Origin: Sphaerospermopsis sp. SIO1G1
GTDB lineage: Bacteria > Cyanobacteriota > Cyanobacteriia > Cyanobacteriales > Nostocaceae
DNA length: 64,000 bases
Assembly (NCBI GenBank): GCA_010672785.1
Contig: JAAHFX010000009.1
Coordinates: 338,516-402,515 of the forward strand
Direction: 5' to 3'
In this document: in pieces, positions 54,067 through 61,671 of the stretch
Layout of the letters: each line of letters begins with the position of its first letter
How positions within the stretch are numbered: position 1 is the stretch's first letter
Notes under the pieces: generated by a model
Database searches by the model: none
What the model saw: the letters and a program-made list of their open reading frames with translations, nothing else
Told to the model about the DNA's origin: nothing
Position numbers and translations under genes: made by a program

Positions 54067-55278
54067 ATGGCCAAAATTTTAGTAATAGAAGATGAAGAAT
54101 CTGTACGTGAGAATCTCTTAGATTTATTAACAGCAGAAGAATTTGAAACCGTCGTGGCCGACAATGGGGAAATAGGTTTAAACTTAGCAATCAGGGAATT
54201 ACCAGATTTAATTTTATGTGACATGATGATGCCAGAACTAGATGGTTATGGAGTATTAAAGGCATTAAGAAAACAACCATTGACTGCGACTATTCCATTT
54301 ATTTTTTTAACTGCAAAATCTGCCAAATCTGATTTTCGCCAAGGTATGGATATGGGAGCAGATGATTTTTTAACCAAACCTTTTACCAGAGCTGAGTTAC
54401 TAAGTGCAATTATCAACAAAATCAAAAAATATGAAAATTTTAGAAAGCATTTTCAAGATCAAAATGAAAATTATCAACTATCACCTAGAATGCAAATTAT
54501 TAACCAACAATTACATGAAGACGTAATCAATAACAATTTCCAAGGATTTACAATCAATTATCAGCCAGTTGTGAATATAAATAACGGTAAAATAATCGGA
54601 GCAGAAAGTTTATTGCGTTGGAGAAATCACGAATTAGGTGAGGTTTCACCTAGTGAATTTATTCCGCTGGCAGAATCAAACGGTTTAATTCTCAATATTG
54701 ATAACTGGGTATTGAGAACTGTATGCAAACAAATCAGAAATTGGCATGATCAAGGACTGAATCACTTAACAATTTCGGTAAATTTTTCAGCCGTAGAATT
54801 CAACCAAGAAGATTTAATTTCTAAAGTCGTTAATTTAATAGAAATACACAATTTAGAACCCAGTTGTTTAGAAATAGAACTGACAGAAAGCATGATTATA
54901 GAAAATGTAGATTGTGCCATTTCCATCATGAGTAAACTATGTTCACTAGGTTTTAATATAGCAATTGATGATTTTGGGACAGGACAATCATCTCTCAACT
55001 ATTTACGACTTTTTCCGGCAAATACCATTAAAATTGATCGTACTTTTGTGCAAAATGTAAATCAGGATTATGCCAAGTCAGTCATTGCTAAAAACATGAT
55101 TAAAATGGCTCAAGATTTACACTTAAAAATAATTGCAGAAGGTGTAGAAACCATCGGAGAATTATCTTTCCTTAAAGAAAACAAATGTGATGCTATTCAA
55201 GGGTGTATATTTAGCCTAGGCTTACCCAGATCAGAATTTGAAGATTTGTTATTCTCTGATCATACTTTTTTTGTATAG
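54067..55278 (+). CDS. Response regulator with EAL domain (c-di-GMP phosphodiesterase)
   Basis: A 403-residue protein, the likely partner of the kinase ending 14 bases upstream. The receiver domain (1-120) has acidic residues Glu8-Asp9, phosphoacceptor Asp52 in LILCDMMMPELDG, and the Lys in FLTKPF. The EAL domain (about 145-395) has ESL in place of EAL, then VNFSAVEF, IELTESMI, IDDFGTGQSSLNYL, IKIDRTFV and IIAEGVET. The Glu of EAL and the DDFGTG loop are kept, so hydrolysis of c-di-GMP remains likely. GAGGTG precedes the ATG. With the upstream kinase it forms a two-component circuit for lowering c-di-GMP, complementary to the phytochrome at 11.5 kb. Confidence 0.93.
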   Translation: MAKILVIEDEESVRENLLDLLTAEEFETVVADNGEIGLNLAIRELPDLILCDMMMPELDGYGVLKALRKQPLTATIPFIFLTAKSAKSDFRQGMDMGADDFLTKPFTRAELLSAIINKIKKYENFRKHFQDQNENYQLSPRMQIINQQLHEDVINNNFQGFTINYQPVVNINNGKIIGAESLLRWRNHELGEVSPSEFIPLAESNGLILNIDNWVLRTVCKQIRNWHDQGLNHLTISVNFSAVEFNQEDLISKVVNLIEIHNLEPSCLEIELTESMIIENVDCAISIMSKLCSLGFNIAIDDFGTGQSSLNYLRLFPANTIKIDRTFVQNVNQDYAKSVIAKNMIKMAQDLHLKIIAEGVETIGELSFLKENKCDAIQGCIFSLGLPRSEFEDLLFSDHTFFV

Positions 55279-55329
55279 AGGTTAACATAGGGTAAAATAC
55301 CATACTTAATAGTAAGTAGAAGAATCATT

Positions 55330-55716
55330 ATGGGTAACCAAGAAGCAGATCACAAAGATCACGTTAAATTCACCTCTCACCATGCAGGGGAACGGCATTG
55401 GGGTATTGTAGAAGTTATAGAAGAAGGTGAACATTATAGAATTAGTCGTTTAGAAATCAAACCCAGACATAGTATCAAACCGCAAATACATTATCATCGT
55501 CATGAACATTGGGTTGTAGTGTCTGGAGTTGCTAAAGTGACTTGTGATGAGGAAGAAATATTTTTAAGTCGTAATCAATCGACCTATGTACCAGCTGCAA
55601 CTTTACATAAGGTAGAAAATCCTGGTTCTATACCTTTGGTAATTCTGGAAATTCAAAATGGTGAATATTTGGGAGAAGATGATATAGAACGTCCTTTTGA
55701 AGAACAGAAATTGTGA
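55330..55716 (+). CDS. Cupin protein, mannose-6-phosphate isomerase type II-like
   Basis: A 128-residue single-cupin protein. It resembles the C-terminal domain of bifunctional mannose-1-phosphate guanylyltransferase/mannose-6-phosphate isomerase: RHWGIVEVIEEGEHYRISRLEI read in parts, IKPQIHYHRHEHWVVVSGVA with the metal-binding His-x-His and Glu/His, and VPAATLHKVENPGSIPLVILEIQ. As a stand-alone cupin, it may isomerise mannose-6-phosphate for GDP-sugar synthesis. The ATG at 55330 is 52 bp after the REC-EAL gene, so co-transcription is possible but functionally unexplained. The cytosolic location is clear; the exact substrate is inferred from family likeness. Confidence 0.88.
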   Translation: MGNQEADHKDHVKFTSHHAGERHWGIVEVIEEGEHYRISRLEIKPRHSIKPQIHYHRHEHWVVVSGVAKVTCDEEEIFLSRNQSTYVPAATLHKVENPGSIPLVILEIQNGEYLGEDDIERPFEEQKL

Positions 55717-55889
55717 ATTATAGCAATTCAATTCCCTTGCTAGTAAGGTACAACATGAATTTTAGGAAACTCTAAACAGGGAACAGGAAATGAATTAGTT
55801 TGTAATCCATGAGACTGGGAGGGAAACGCTATATCAATTAGCAGTTATTAGTGAAAAAAATGTCAGAGTAAACAGAAAAAAATGAACTA

Positions 55890-56564
55890 ATGACTCAAAT
55901 TAAATTACCTATTTCTTGGCAAAATATATTAGCTGAGGAATTAGAAAAACCTTATTTTATCAAACTGCAAGAATTTATCTGTGAAGAAAGAAAATCTTAT
56001 TCTGTTTACCCATCTGAACAAGAAGTTTTTTCTGCTTTTGAATTAACACCTTATGCACAAGTCAATGTTTTATTATTAGGACAAGATCCTTACCACAGAA
56101 AAAACCAAGCACATGGACTATGTTTTTCTGTAAAACCAGGAATAAAACCACCGCCATCATTAATGAATATATTTAAGGAATTAAAAACAGATATAGGTTG
56201 TGAAATTCCCAGTCATGGTTATTTAGTAAATTGGGCTAAACAAGGTATCTTAATGTTAAATGCAGTATTAACAGTTAGGGCTAGTACTGCAAACTCTCAT
56301 AAAAACCAAGGGTGGGAAATTTTCACTGATGCAGTAATTCATAAAATCAATCAAAAACCAGATCCGGTTGTGTTTGTTTTGTGGGGTGGATATGCACAAA
56401 AGAAATTAAAGTTAATTGATACAACCAGACATTGTGTAATTAAATCGGCTCACCCTTCACCCCTTTCTGCACATAATGGGTTTTTTGGCAGTCAGCCATT
56501 TTCAAAGATTAATTCAACGCTCAGGAAATGGGGTAAACCAGAAATTGATTGGGTGAGTAAGTAG
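55890..56564 (+). CDS. ung: Uracil-DNA glycosylase, family 1
   Basis: Removes uracil from DNA to start base-excision repair. The 224-residue protein is of standard length. It has the water-activating loop VLLLGQDPYHRKNQAHGLCFSV (catalytic Asp in GQDPYH), PPPSLMNIFKEL, the uracil-binding GILMLNAVLTVRAST, FVLWGGYAQKK, and the leucine loop HPSPLSAHNGFFGSQPFS with the catalytic His. All parts are intact. It is monocistronic with a roughly 170-bp leader. After the stop there are two GCAGGGT runs (56570-56610) and a CCATCACCC-type array (56685-56710) before the convergent HEAT-repeat gene. Confidence 0.97.
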   Translation: MTQIKLPISWQNILAEELEKPYFIKLQEFICEERKSYSVYPSEQEVFSAFELTPYAQVNVLLLGQDPYHRKNQAHGLCFSVKPGIKPPPSLMNIFKELKTDIGCEIPSHGYLVNWAKQGILMLNAVLTVRASTANSHKNQGWEIFTDAVIHKINQKPDPVVFVLWGGYAQKKLKLIDTTRHCVIKSAHPSPLSAHNGFFGSQPFSKINSTLRKWGKPEIDWVSK

Positions 56565-56711
56565 GCAAGAGGCAGGGTGCAGGGTGGAAGAGGCAGGGTG
56601 CAGGGTGCTTTCTTGCAGGGAGAGAATTAAAAAACTACTTTTTAATCTCTCGAAGTCGAAAAAGTGCAAGGTTTTCACCCACTCACCCACTCACCCCATC
56701 ACCCCATCACC

Positions 56712-57470
56712 TTAAAACCATCCCTCTTGTTCTAAGGTTTCAATCAGTTGTAAACCACGAGGATCACCAACTCCTAGAAGAGAAGCTTTAGCATCTTCTC
56801 TAACTCCTAAGTCTTTATCTTCAGCAAAGGCTTGAATGAGTGCGTCAATAGCAGTGGCATAAACTACATTAGATGGTAATTCCTTACAGAGTTGACCAAT
56901 TGCCCAAGCAGAATTGCTACGAACTGCGGGTATGGTGTCTTGGACAAGGGCTTCTATGAGGGGAGGTATTGCACCAACAACTATTTCGTAACCTACTGTT
57001 GCCATTTGTGCTAAGGCGCTGGCAGACCAAAGACGGACGGCAGAGATATCTGTTCTGAGGGCATCTGTGAGGGGTATTAAGGAACGGCGATCGCGGCAGT
57101 TGCCTAAAGCCCAAACTATACCCTTTCTCACATAACCATTGAAGTCACATTTCAGTTGGTTGATCAGTGGTTCAACTGCATCAGGACTGGGGTTACGACC
57201 TAGAGCATAAGCAGCACTAACTCTGACTAAAGGACAGGTATCAGTTAACAGACCTATCAGATGGGGTATTGCAAGTTCATATTGAATATCACAAAATGCA
57301 CGGGCAGCTAACATTCGTTGCTGGGGTTGAGTATCTGTCAGTAATGCCAGCATTGCCACAGGATCAGGTTTGGCTGTTTCTGATTCATCTGTGATTGGTT
57401 CTATGTGATCGAGAGGACTTTCTAGATCGTCTTCATTATCAATTAGATTTATATCTTCTTCGTCGTACAT
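56712..57470 (-). CDS. HEAT-repeat protein
   Basis: A 252-residue soluble protein with an acidic N-terminus of about 35 residues (DEEDINLIDNEDDLE), then about six HEAT/PBS-lyase-like units of about 31 residues: AIPHLIGLLTDTCPLVRVSA, AVEPLINQLK, SLIPLTDALRTDISAVRLWS and AIPPLIEALVQDTIPAVRSNS mark successive units. Relatives include CpcE-type phycobilin lyases and HEAT adaptors of unknown role. No partner such as cpcF is near, so a lyase function is unproved. It is a predicted protein-binding scaffold. Confidence 0.85.
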   Translation of the reverse strand: MYDEEDINLIDNEDDLESPLDHIEPITDESETAKPDPVAMLALLTDTQPQQRMLAARAFCDIQYELAIPHLIGLLTDTCPLVRVSAAYALGRNPSPDAVEPLINQLKCDFNGYVRKGIVWALGNCRDRRSLIPLTDALRTDISAVRLWSASALAQMATVGYEIVVGAIPPLIEALVQDTIPAVRSNSAWAIGQLCKELPSNVVYATAIDALIQAFAEDKDLGVREDAKASLLGVGDPRGLQLIETLEQEGWF

Positions 57471-57580
57471 AAGATTTTGTTTAAAAAAGAGTAATTATAT
57501 TTATGAGAAGTCTGGGGAAGATGGGGAGTTGGGGGAAAGTTAATAGCCATTAATTAACCCAATGCCCAATGCCCAATTAC

Positions 57581-58111
57581 CTAATAAAGAGATTTTATCA
57601 TCCAGAGGGATTGTGTTTGATAACCAAGCTGTTGATAGAGGTTTAAAGCTGGTGTATTGATAGTGAAGACTTGTAGACCAATTTGGCGATCGCCTCTTTG
57701 TTTTGCCCATTTTTCTAGATGCTGCATCAATGCCTTACCAATACCCTGACGACGATGGGAAGGAACTACATAAAGCAAGAATATATGAGCATGACGACTG
57801 CCTGTCACTTGATCTATGGCATTACCAGCCCAGAGACAGGCAATAGGTACTAGGGATGGGTGACTGGTGAATGGAGACTGGGTAATTTCGCCCATACTCC
57901 CTGCTCCTTGCTCCCCTCCTTCTTGATATACCCACCATACAGGGGTATCACTAGAAAAATATTGTTCAACTGTTTGGGCCAGGTGAGAAAAATCTTGATC
58001 AGGAAAAAGTTCTTGATAAGTCTTTTGGATAAACTTGACCAAAAGTGCTTTATCTAAGGAAGAACCTCGACGAAGAGAATAACCCTTGACAGGAAAGTTA
58101 AGATTGGGCAT
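57581..58111 (-). CDS. GNAT N-acetyltransferase with repeat-encoded insert
   Basis: A protein of about 176 residues with the GNAT fold. The acetyl-CoA binding block is LLYVVPSHRRQGIGKALMQHL (read as YVVPSHRRQGIGKAL), and the end is LQVFTINTPALNLYQQLGYQ. In the middle, a segment starting EGGEQGAGSMGEITQSPF and continuing to about LVP is encoded by a run of heptamer-type repeats (57850-57922), in frame, between two beta strands. It must form a surface loop or disrupt the fold. The ATG at 58111 (MPNLNFPVKGYSLRRG) is preferred to one at 58123. The substrate is unknown. A family C element begins about 20 bp upstream of the start and probably contains the promoter. Confidence 0.85.
   Translation of the reverse strand: MPNLNFPVKGYSLRRGSSLDKALLVKFIQKTYQELFPDQDFSHLAQTVEQYFSSDTPVWWVYQEGGEQGAGSMGEITQSPFTSHPSLVPIACLWAGNAIDQVTGSRHAHIFLLYVVPSHRRQGIGKALMQHLEKWAKQRGDRQIGLQVFTINTPALNLYQQLGYQTQSLWMIKSLY
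57850..57922. repeat. Repeat insertion inside the GNAT gene
   Basis: TAGGGATGGGTGACTGGTG, ATGGAGACTGGGTAATTTCG and CTCCCTGCTCCTTGCTCCCC are made of the same words (GGTGACT, CCCTGCT) that form intergenic heptamer arrays here. The segment preserves the reading frame and encodes about 25 residues. Confidence 0.6.
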
Positions 58112-58133
58112 GGACCATATCATGTCCGGTTAA

Positions 58134-58334
58134 ATATTTGCTGAAAAAAGTGTTTCCGTGAAGGCTAAGAGGCAGGGGGTAGGGAGAGAATTAAAAACTT
58201 ATTTTCAGCCTCTTGAAGTTGAAAAGGTGCAAGGTTTTCAAGCACTGATCCTCTAAAATCTTGCATTTATTGAAAATTCAAATAGTCTCAAACACTTTAC
58301 CTGTAATATTTTCACATTTATTCAGCATCCCCTA
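58134..58334. mobile_element. Family C MITE-like element, reverse orientation
   Basis: Ends TATTTGCTGAAAAAAGTG and TTTATTCAGCATCCCCTA are inverted. The right part is the reverse complement of the left part of 28436-28628 (GCTGAATAAATGTGAAAATATTAC). The next 110 bp hold a GCAGGGT run and a shortened family E copy (58411-58445). Confidence 0.65.
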
Positions 58335-58530
58335 AATACTTATCATTAGGGCAGCAGGGTGCAGGGTGCTTTCTTGCAGGGTGAGAAGAATTTTTAGACT
58401 TCTGCACACACCAGCTATATCGCAAGTGATTATGCGGACATGGTGTCATTGGGAATTTGGCTATGCTATTAACTTCCCCCCAACTCCCCATCACCCCACC
58501 TCACCATCTCTTCTTGCTGCCTGTATATCT

Positions 58531-58674
58531 TTACAGACTACGAATTAAGACACCAACCGGTGCAGGTGCGGCCATATCAGAGGGTAGAAAGATTCTGGCA
58601 CTGACTGCTAATAAAGCAACAAAAAATACTAAAACTACCAGTAAGGGGGCGATGTATTGACGAAAAATAGACAT
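58531..58674 (-). CDS. 47-residue single-span membrane protein
   Basis: A short ORF starting MSIFRQYIAPLLVVLVFFV. Its hydrophobic segment (about 8-24) is followed by SARIFLPSDMAAPAPVGVL and ends IRSL. The amphipathic start, long membrane span and Pro/Ala tail look like a real small membrane protein. I do not recognise it. It is third in a same-strand group with the genes at 59117-59320 and 58731-59132, but 56 bp of TCAGTTA-type heptamers separate it from the second. No strong ribosome-binding site is seen (GAAATT at about 58680). Plausible roles are a small subunit of a photosynthetic or respiratory complex; there is no direct evidence. Confidence 0.55.
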   Translation of the reverse strand: MSIFRQYIAPLLVVLVFFVALLAVSARIFLPSDMAAPAPVGVLIRSL

Positions 58675-58730
58675 AATTTCAATTATTAGTTATCAGTTAT
58701 CAGTTGTCAGCGGTTAGTTGTGGTTAATCG

Positions 58731-59132
58731 TTAGCGTTCATCCCGATCTAAATCATCTAGGACTCTTTCACAATACCAATTTTCTGGCATTCCTGGATAA
58801 TTTTGTTTAGCTTGTTCTATTAACCTTTCGGCTGCGGCTACGTCACCTGATAATCTGGCAATGAGTCGGTTTTTCAAGTAGTTACCTGCTACTTCCTCAT
58901 CTACTTCATTAGTAACAATGGGGTGATTGGGTTGTAACTGTTCACGTCGTAATTGCCAAAATAGGACATAGTAAAGTGTGCCAAATATTAACACTAGGCT
59001 AATAGTTCCCAGGAGTGTGAGGGGAGTCAAGATCAAAGATTCGAGAACTAATTGTGAAAGTACGTAACCTAGTAATAAACCTGTAACGATGAGGACAAAT
59101 GTACCGACAAGAATAACTACTTGGTTTGCCAT
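58731..59132 (-). CDS. Two-span membrane protein with soluble helical C-terminus
   Basis: A 133-residue protein with two membrane segments (about 5-27 and 36-58), then a cytoplasmic-looking region with ENWYCERVLDDLDRDE at the end. The C-terminal half (GNYLKNRLIARLSGDVAAAERLIEQ in parts, AKQNYPGMPENWYCERV) resembles a short TPR-like helical pair. I do not recognise the family with confidence. Its start overlaps the end of the upstream 67-residue gene by 16 bases in a different frame, so translation is probably coupled and the two proteins may form a complex. Followed by heptamers and the 47-residue ORF. Confidence 0.75.
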   Translation of the reverse strand: MANQVVILVGTFVLIVTGLLLGYVLSQLVLESLILTPLTLLGTISLVLIFGTLYYVLFWQLRREQLQPNHPIVTNEVDEEVAGNYLKNRLIARLSGDVAAAERLIEQAKQNYPGMPENWYCERVLDDLDRDER

Positions 59133-59320
59133 ATATCCTCTTTTTCTTTAAGTCCTGGTCTGTTTGCTGTGACTTTTGGAGAATTCCAGGGAGAAAATAA
59201 TAATCTGAGGAATAGTCCCAGTACAGCAGCAATAATACTAATGAAAAAAAATAGAGGCCAACCTGCATTTTTTATGAATGAACTTGCTGGCGCAACTAGA
59301 ATATCACGACTTACGGTCAT
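59117..59320 (-). CDS. 67-residue single-span membrane protein
   Basis: Begins MTVSRDILVAPASSFIKNAG, followed by a membrane segment (about 21-43, WPLFFFISIIAAVLGLFLRLL) and a basic C-terminal tail of about 24 residues (FSPWNSPKVTANRPGLKEKE). It overlaps the next gene (59132) by 16 bases, which supports both as real and co-translated. I do not recognise the family. No other function can be read from it; the group of small membrane proteins may assemble together. Confidence 0.7.
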   Translation of the reverse strand: MTVSRDILVAPASSFIKNAGWPLFFFISIIAAVLGLFLRLLFSPWNSPKVTANRPGLKEKEDIWQTK

Positions 59321-59480
59321 AAAACTAGAAAGTACAGCATATTAAGTGACAAAATAACGTTGATGAATAGATATTGATTAGGATGGTAACAAAAGCTGAT
59401 GTTCTGAAACCGGCATAAAAATTTTCAACGTTAATAGTCAAGATCAGGATTTCATGGTTTTTGCTTAACTGCTCAATGTT

Positions 59481-59633
59481 TAGGGGTTGCTGAAAAAAGT
59501 GATTGGTGGAGGAAGGGAACAGGGAAAAGGGAATAGGGAACAGGGAACAGGGAACAGGGAACAGGGAACAGTGATTAAATTAATATTCCCAGTCACCAGT
59601 CACCAATCACCAATCATCAGTCAGCAACCCCTA
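59481..59633. mobile_element. Family C MITE-like element with perfect ends
   Basis: 153 bp bounded by perfect 13-bp inverted ends TAGGGGTTGCTGA. The interior is GGGAACA heptamers (59516-59571) and CACCAAT/CACCAGT heptamers (59592-59618). The right end contains the TAG stop codon of the symporter gene. Confidence 0.85.
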
Positions 59634-61154
59634 CTTATGATCTTCTATTCCAGGACGATTAATTTGTTGTAAATCACTCTGATAATTCCAAAATGTTAGT
59701 CCTTGTAGGGAACGTTCTGGTGGTTTGCTACCAAACAGAGAAATCACTAAGCCTAAAATGACTGCAACGGGGGCGGTGATTGCGGAACGCCAAATTCCTG
59801 GAAAACTGAACCATTGATTTTCTGAACCAACTACAATCAGGATCACTGCCAAAACTGTACCGTAAAATGCCCCATTTGCATTGATGCGGGGAACGAGAAC
59901 TCCCATGAGGAAAATTCCCAGCAATGGCCCTAAAAACATGGTGGTGTATGTGACTAAAAATGGGAGTAAGGATTTGCCAGTGGAAGCAACATAGAAGGCT
60001 GAGAATATACCCAGGATACCCCAGAGGATGATTAAACCTTGGGCAACTTTTAAGGAGTGAGATTCACTATTTTCTGATTTGGTATAACGATCATAAAAGT
60101 CCACTGTCATGCAGGTGGCGAGAGAATGAAGGGCTGAATCAATGGATGACATGGCTGCTGCAAAGATGGCAGCGATTAAAAATCCGGAAGCACCTGGTGG
60201 CACTTGGTTAACGATAAAATAGGATAGGATTTCATCTGGTTTAATATCTTGAGGAAGTGCTTGATTCAAGGAATAAAAACCAAATAAAATTACACCGAGT
60301 AAAAGTGTAGCGGCAACACCGATGAAGCCAGAAAACCAACCTAAAAAAATTGCTTTACGTGCTGAGGAGACATCTGCACAGGATAGATACCTTTGCACAG
60401 ATTGTTGGTTTGTTCCTGCTACTCCAAAGGCTAAAATTCCATAGGCGATTAATGCTGTTGGTAGTGAGCGAATTGATTCTGGTTCCCAGGATAGGTTAAC
60501 TACTGCTAGTCTTCCCTGTTCTCCTGCTACACGCCATAGTTCTCCAAAACCACCGGGAATAGCGGATGTGGCTGCCCAGATACCAGCAGAGATGCCGACA
60601 AATATCATGGCAAACTGGAGTACATCTGTCCAAACTACGGCACTAATTCCACCTGCTACGGTGTAAACAATTGAGATGATACCAACTATTAAGATGGCTA
60701 CGGAGAGGGGAATTCCTGTAATGGTGGCGACTACTTGAGAAGCGGCATATAATAGTCCTCCGAGTCTGGCAATGACAAAGAGTAAGAAACACAATGAACC
60801 CAGAGAGCGTGTTTTGGCATCAAAACGTTTTTCTAGATACTCATAGGCTGTAGTTAAATTTAATCCTACAAATAATGGTAAAAATACTAATACTACCAGT
60901 CCATAACCAATTAAGTCGCCAAATTGAAGTTGTAGATAAAGAAAACCGTTTTTATAGCCTTCTCCTGGGCCTCCTAGCAGTGAAGCTGCGGAGAATGAGG
61001 TAGCAATAATTGAGAACCCAATAGCCCACCAAGGTAACTTTCTTGATCCTCGAAAATATTCATCTGTATTGTTTTGTTTGCGACTGGCTGCAATTCCTAT
61101 ACCTATGACGATCATGGCGTAAACTGCAACAATAAACCAATCAATGATACTCAT
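59631..61154 (-). CDS. Sodium:solute symporter (SSS family)
   Basis: A 507-residue membrane protein with about 13 predicted segments. Family marks are an N-terminus opening MSIIDWFIVAVYAMIVIGIG, then DEYFRGSRKLPWWAIGFSIIATSFSA (read as RKLPWWAIGFSIIATSFSAA), GGPGEGYKNGF, YEYLEKRFD and QSVQRYLSC. The substrate is unknown; SSS proteins carry sugars, amino acids, urea, vitamins or acetate with sodium. The start lies only 23 bp after the dndE stop on the same strand, so it may be transcribed with the dnd genes. Its TAG stop coincides with the end of a MITE-like element. Confidence 0.9.
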   Translation of the reverse strand: MSIIDWFIVAVYAMIVIGIGIAASRKQNNTDEYFRGSRKLPWWAIGFSIIATSFSAASLLGGPGEGYKNGFLYLQLQFGDLIGYGLVVLVFLPLFVGLNLTTAYEYLEKRFDAKTRSLGSLCFLLFVIARLGGLLYAASQVVATITGIPLSVAILIVGIISIVYTVAGGISAVVWTDVLQFAMIFVGISAGIWAATSAIPGGFGELWRVAGEQGRLAVVNLSWEPESIRSLPTALIAYGILAFGVAGTNQQSVQRYLSCADVSSARKAIFLGWFSGFIGVAATLLLGVILFGFYSLNQALPQDIKPDEILSYFIVNQVPPGASGFLIAAIFAAAMSSIDSALHSLATCMTVDFYDRYTKSENSESHSLKVAQGLIILWGILGIFSAFYVASTGKSLLPFLVTYTTMFLGPLLGIFLMGVLVPRINANGAFYGTVLAVILIVVGSENQWFSFPGIWRSAITAPVAVILGLVISLFGSKPPERSLQGLTFWNYQSDLQQINRPGIEDHK

Positions 61155-61177
61155 GGGTTTTGTGGGGCTATGTAAAA

Positions 61178-61573
61178 TCAGGATCTTACTTTTTTAGTTG
61201 CCACTTCGATCAAATCTTCAATTCTCTTAATATTTGGATCTCCAGCTAAATATCCTATTCCCCGATGTAGGTGCAGGCGAAATTGTTTAACTAGGGTTTC
61301 TTTGTCAGTATCTAAACCGTCGTTGTGACAACGTTGTTTCAAGGCTAAAAGCAGTATATCTGCCATTTCTCCACCGAATGTCTGCCAAGTCATTTCTACG
61401 TTACTATCTTGGGGTATGGGTACGGGGGATGGTGAGGCGGTTTCTGCTAAGGAACGACAAAATGCCCAACGACACAGTATATTCCATTGTTCTATTTTGG
61501 TGTTACGTTTGAGTTTAAGGAGTTGATCTTTGGCGGTTTGAGATAGTTTAATCCGTTCTATTGGAGATTCCAT
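61178..61573 (-). CDS. dndE: DNA sulfur modification protein DndE
   Basis: A 131-residue protein of the DNA phosphorothioation system, in which a non-bridging phosphate oxygen is replaced by sulfur in a sequence-specific way. It starts IERIKLSQTAKDQLLKLKR and contains TKIEQWNILCRWAFCRSL, as in DndE proteins, and then a helical C-terminus with HLHRGIGYLAGDPNIK. DndE is thought to bind nicked DNA and form a tetramer. It lies 94 bp downstream of dndD across a palindromic repeat, and 23 bp upstream of the symporter gene. The identification rests on the motif pattern and the dndD neighbour. Confidence 0.92.
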   Translation of the reverse strand: MESPIERIKLSQTAKDQLLKLKRNTKIEQWNILCRWAFCRSLAETASPSPVPIPQDSNVEMTWQTFGGEMADILLLALKQRCHNDGLDTDKETLVKQFRLHLHRGIGYLAGDPNIKRIEDLIEVATKKVRS

Positions 61574-61620
61574 GATGTTGGTGATTGGTGATTGGTGATT
61601 AGTGATTGGGATGGGGTAGT

Positions 61621-61671
61621 AATTACGAATTACGTAAGCGAAGCTCTCCCGGAGGGAGCATTACGAATTAC
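61621..61671. repeat. Hairpin element flanked by 11-bp direct repeats between dndD and dndE
   Basis: GCTCTCCCGGAGGGAGC (61643-61659) forms an imperfect GC-rich hairpin. The same 11 bp, TTACGAATTAC, lie at 61623-61633 and 61661-61671. The right copy contains the stop codon of dndD. Next to it, 61577-61605 holds four GGTGATT-type heptamers. Confidence 0.7.

Noticed and set aside
56712..57470. Phycobilin lyase subunit (CpcE-like)
   Set aside because: HEAT-type units are shared with CpcE, but there is no CpcF partner or phycobiliprotein gene nearby, and generic HEAT proteins look the same.
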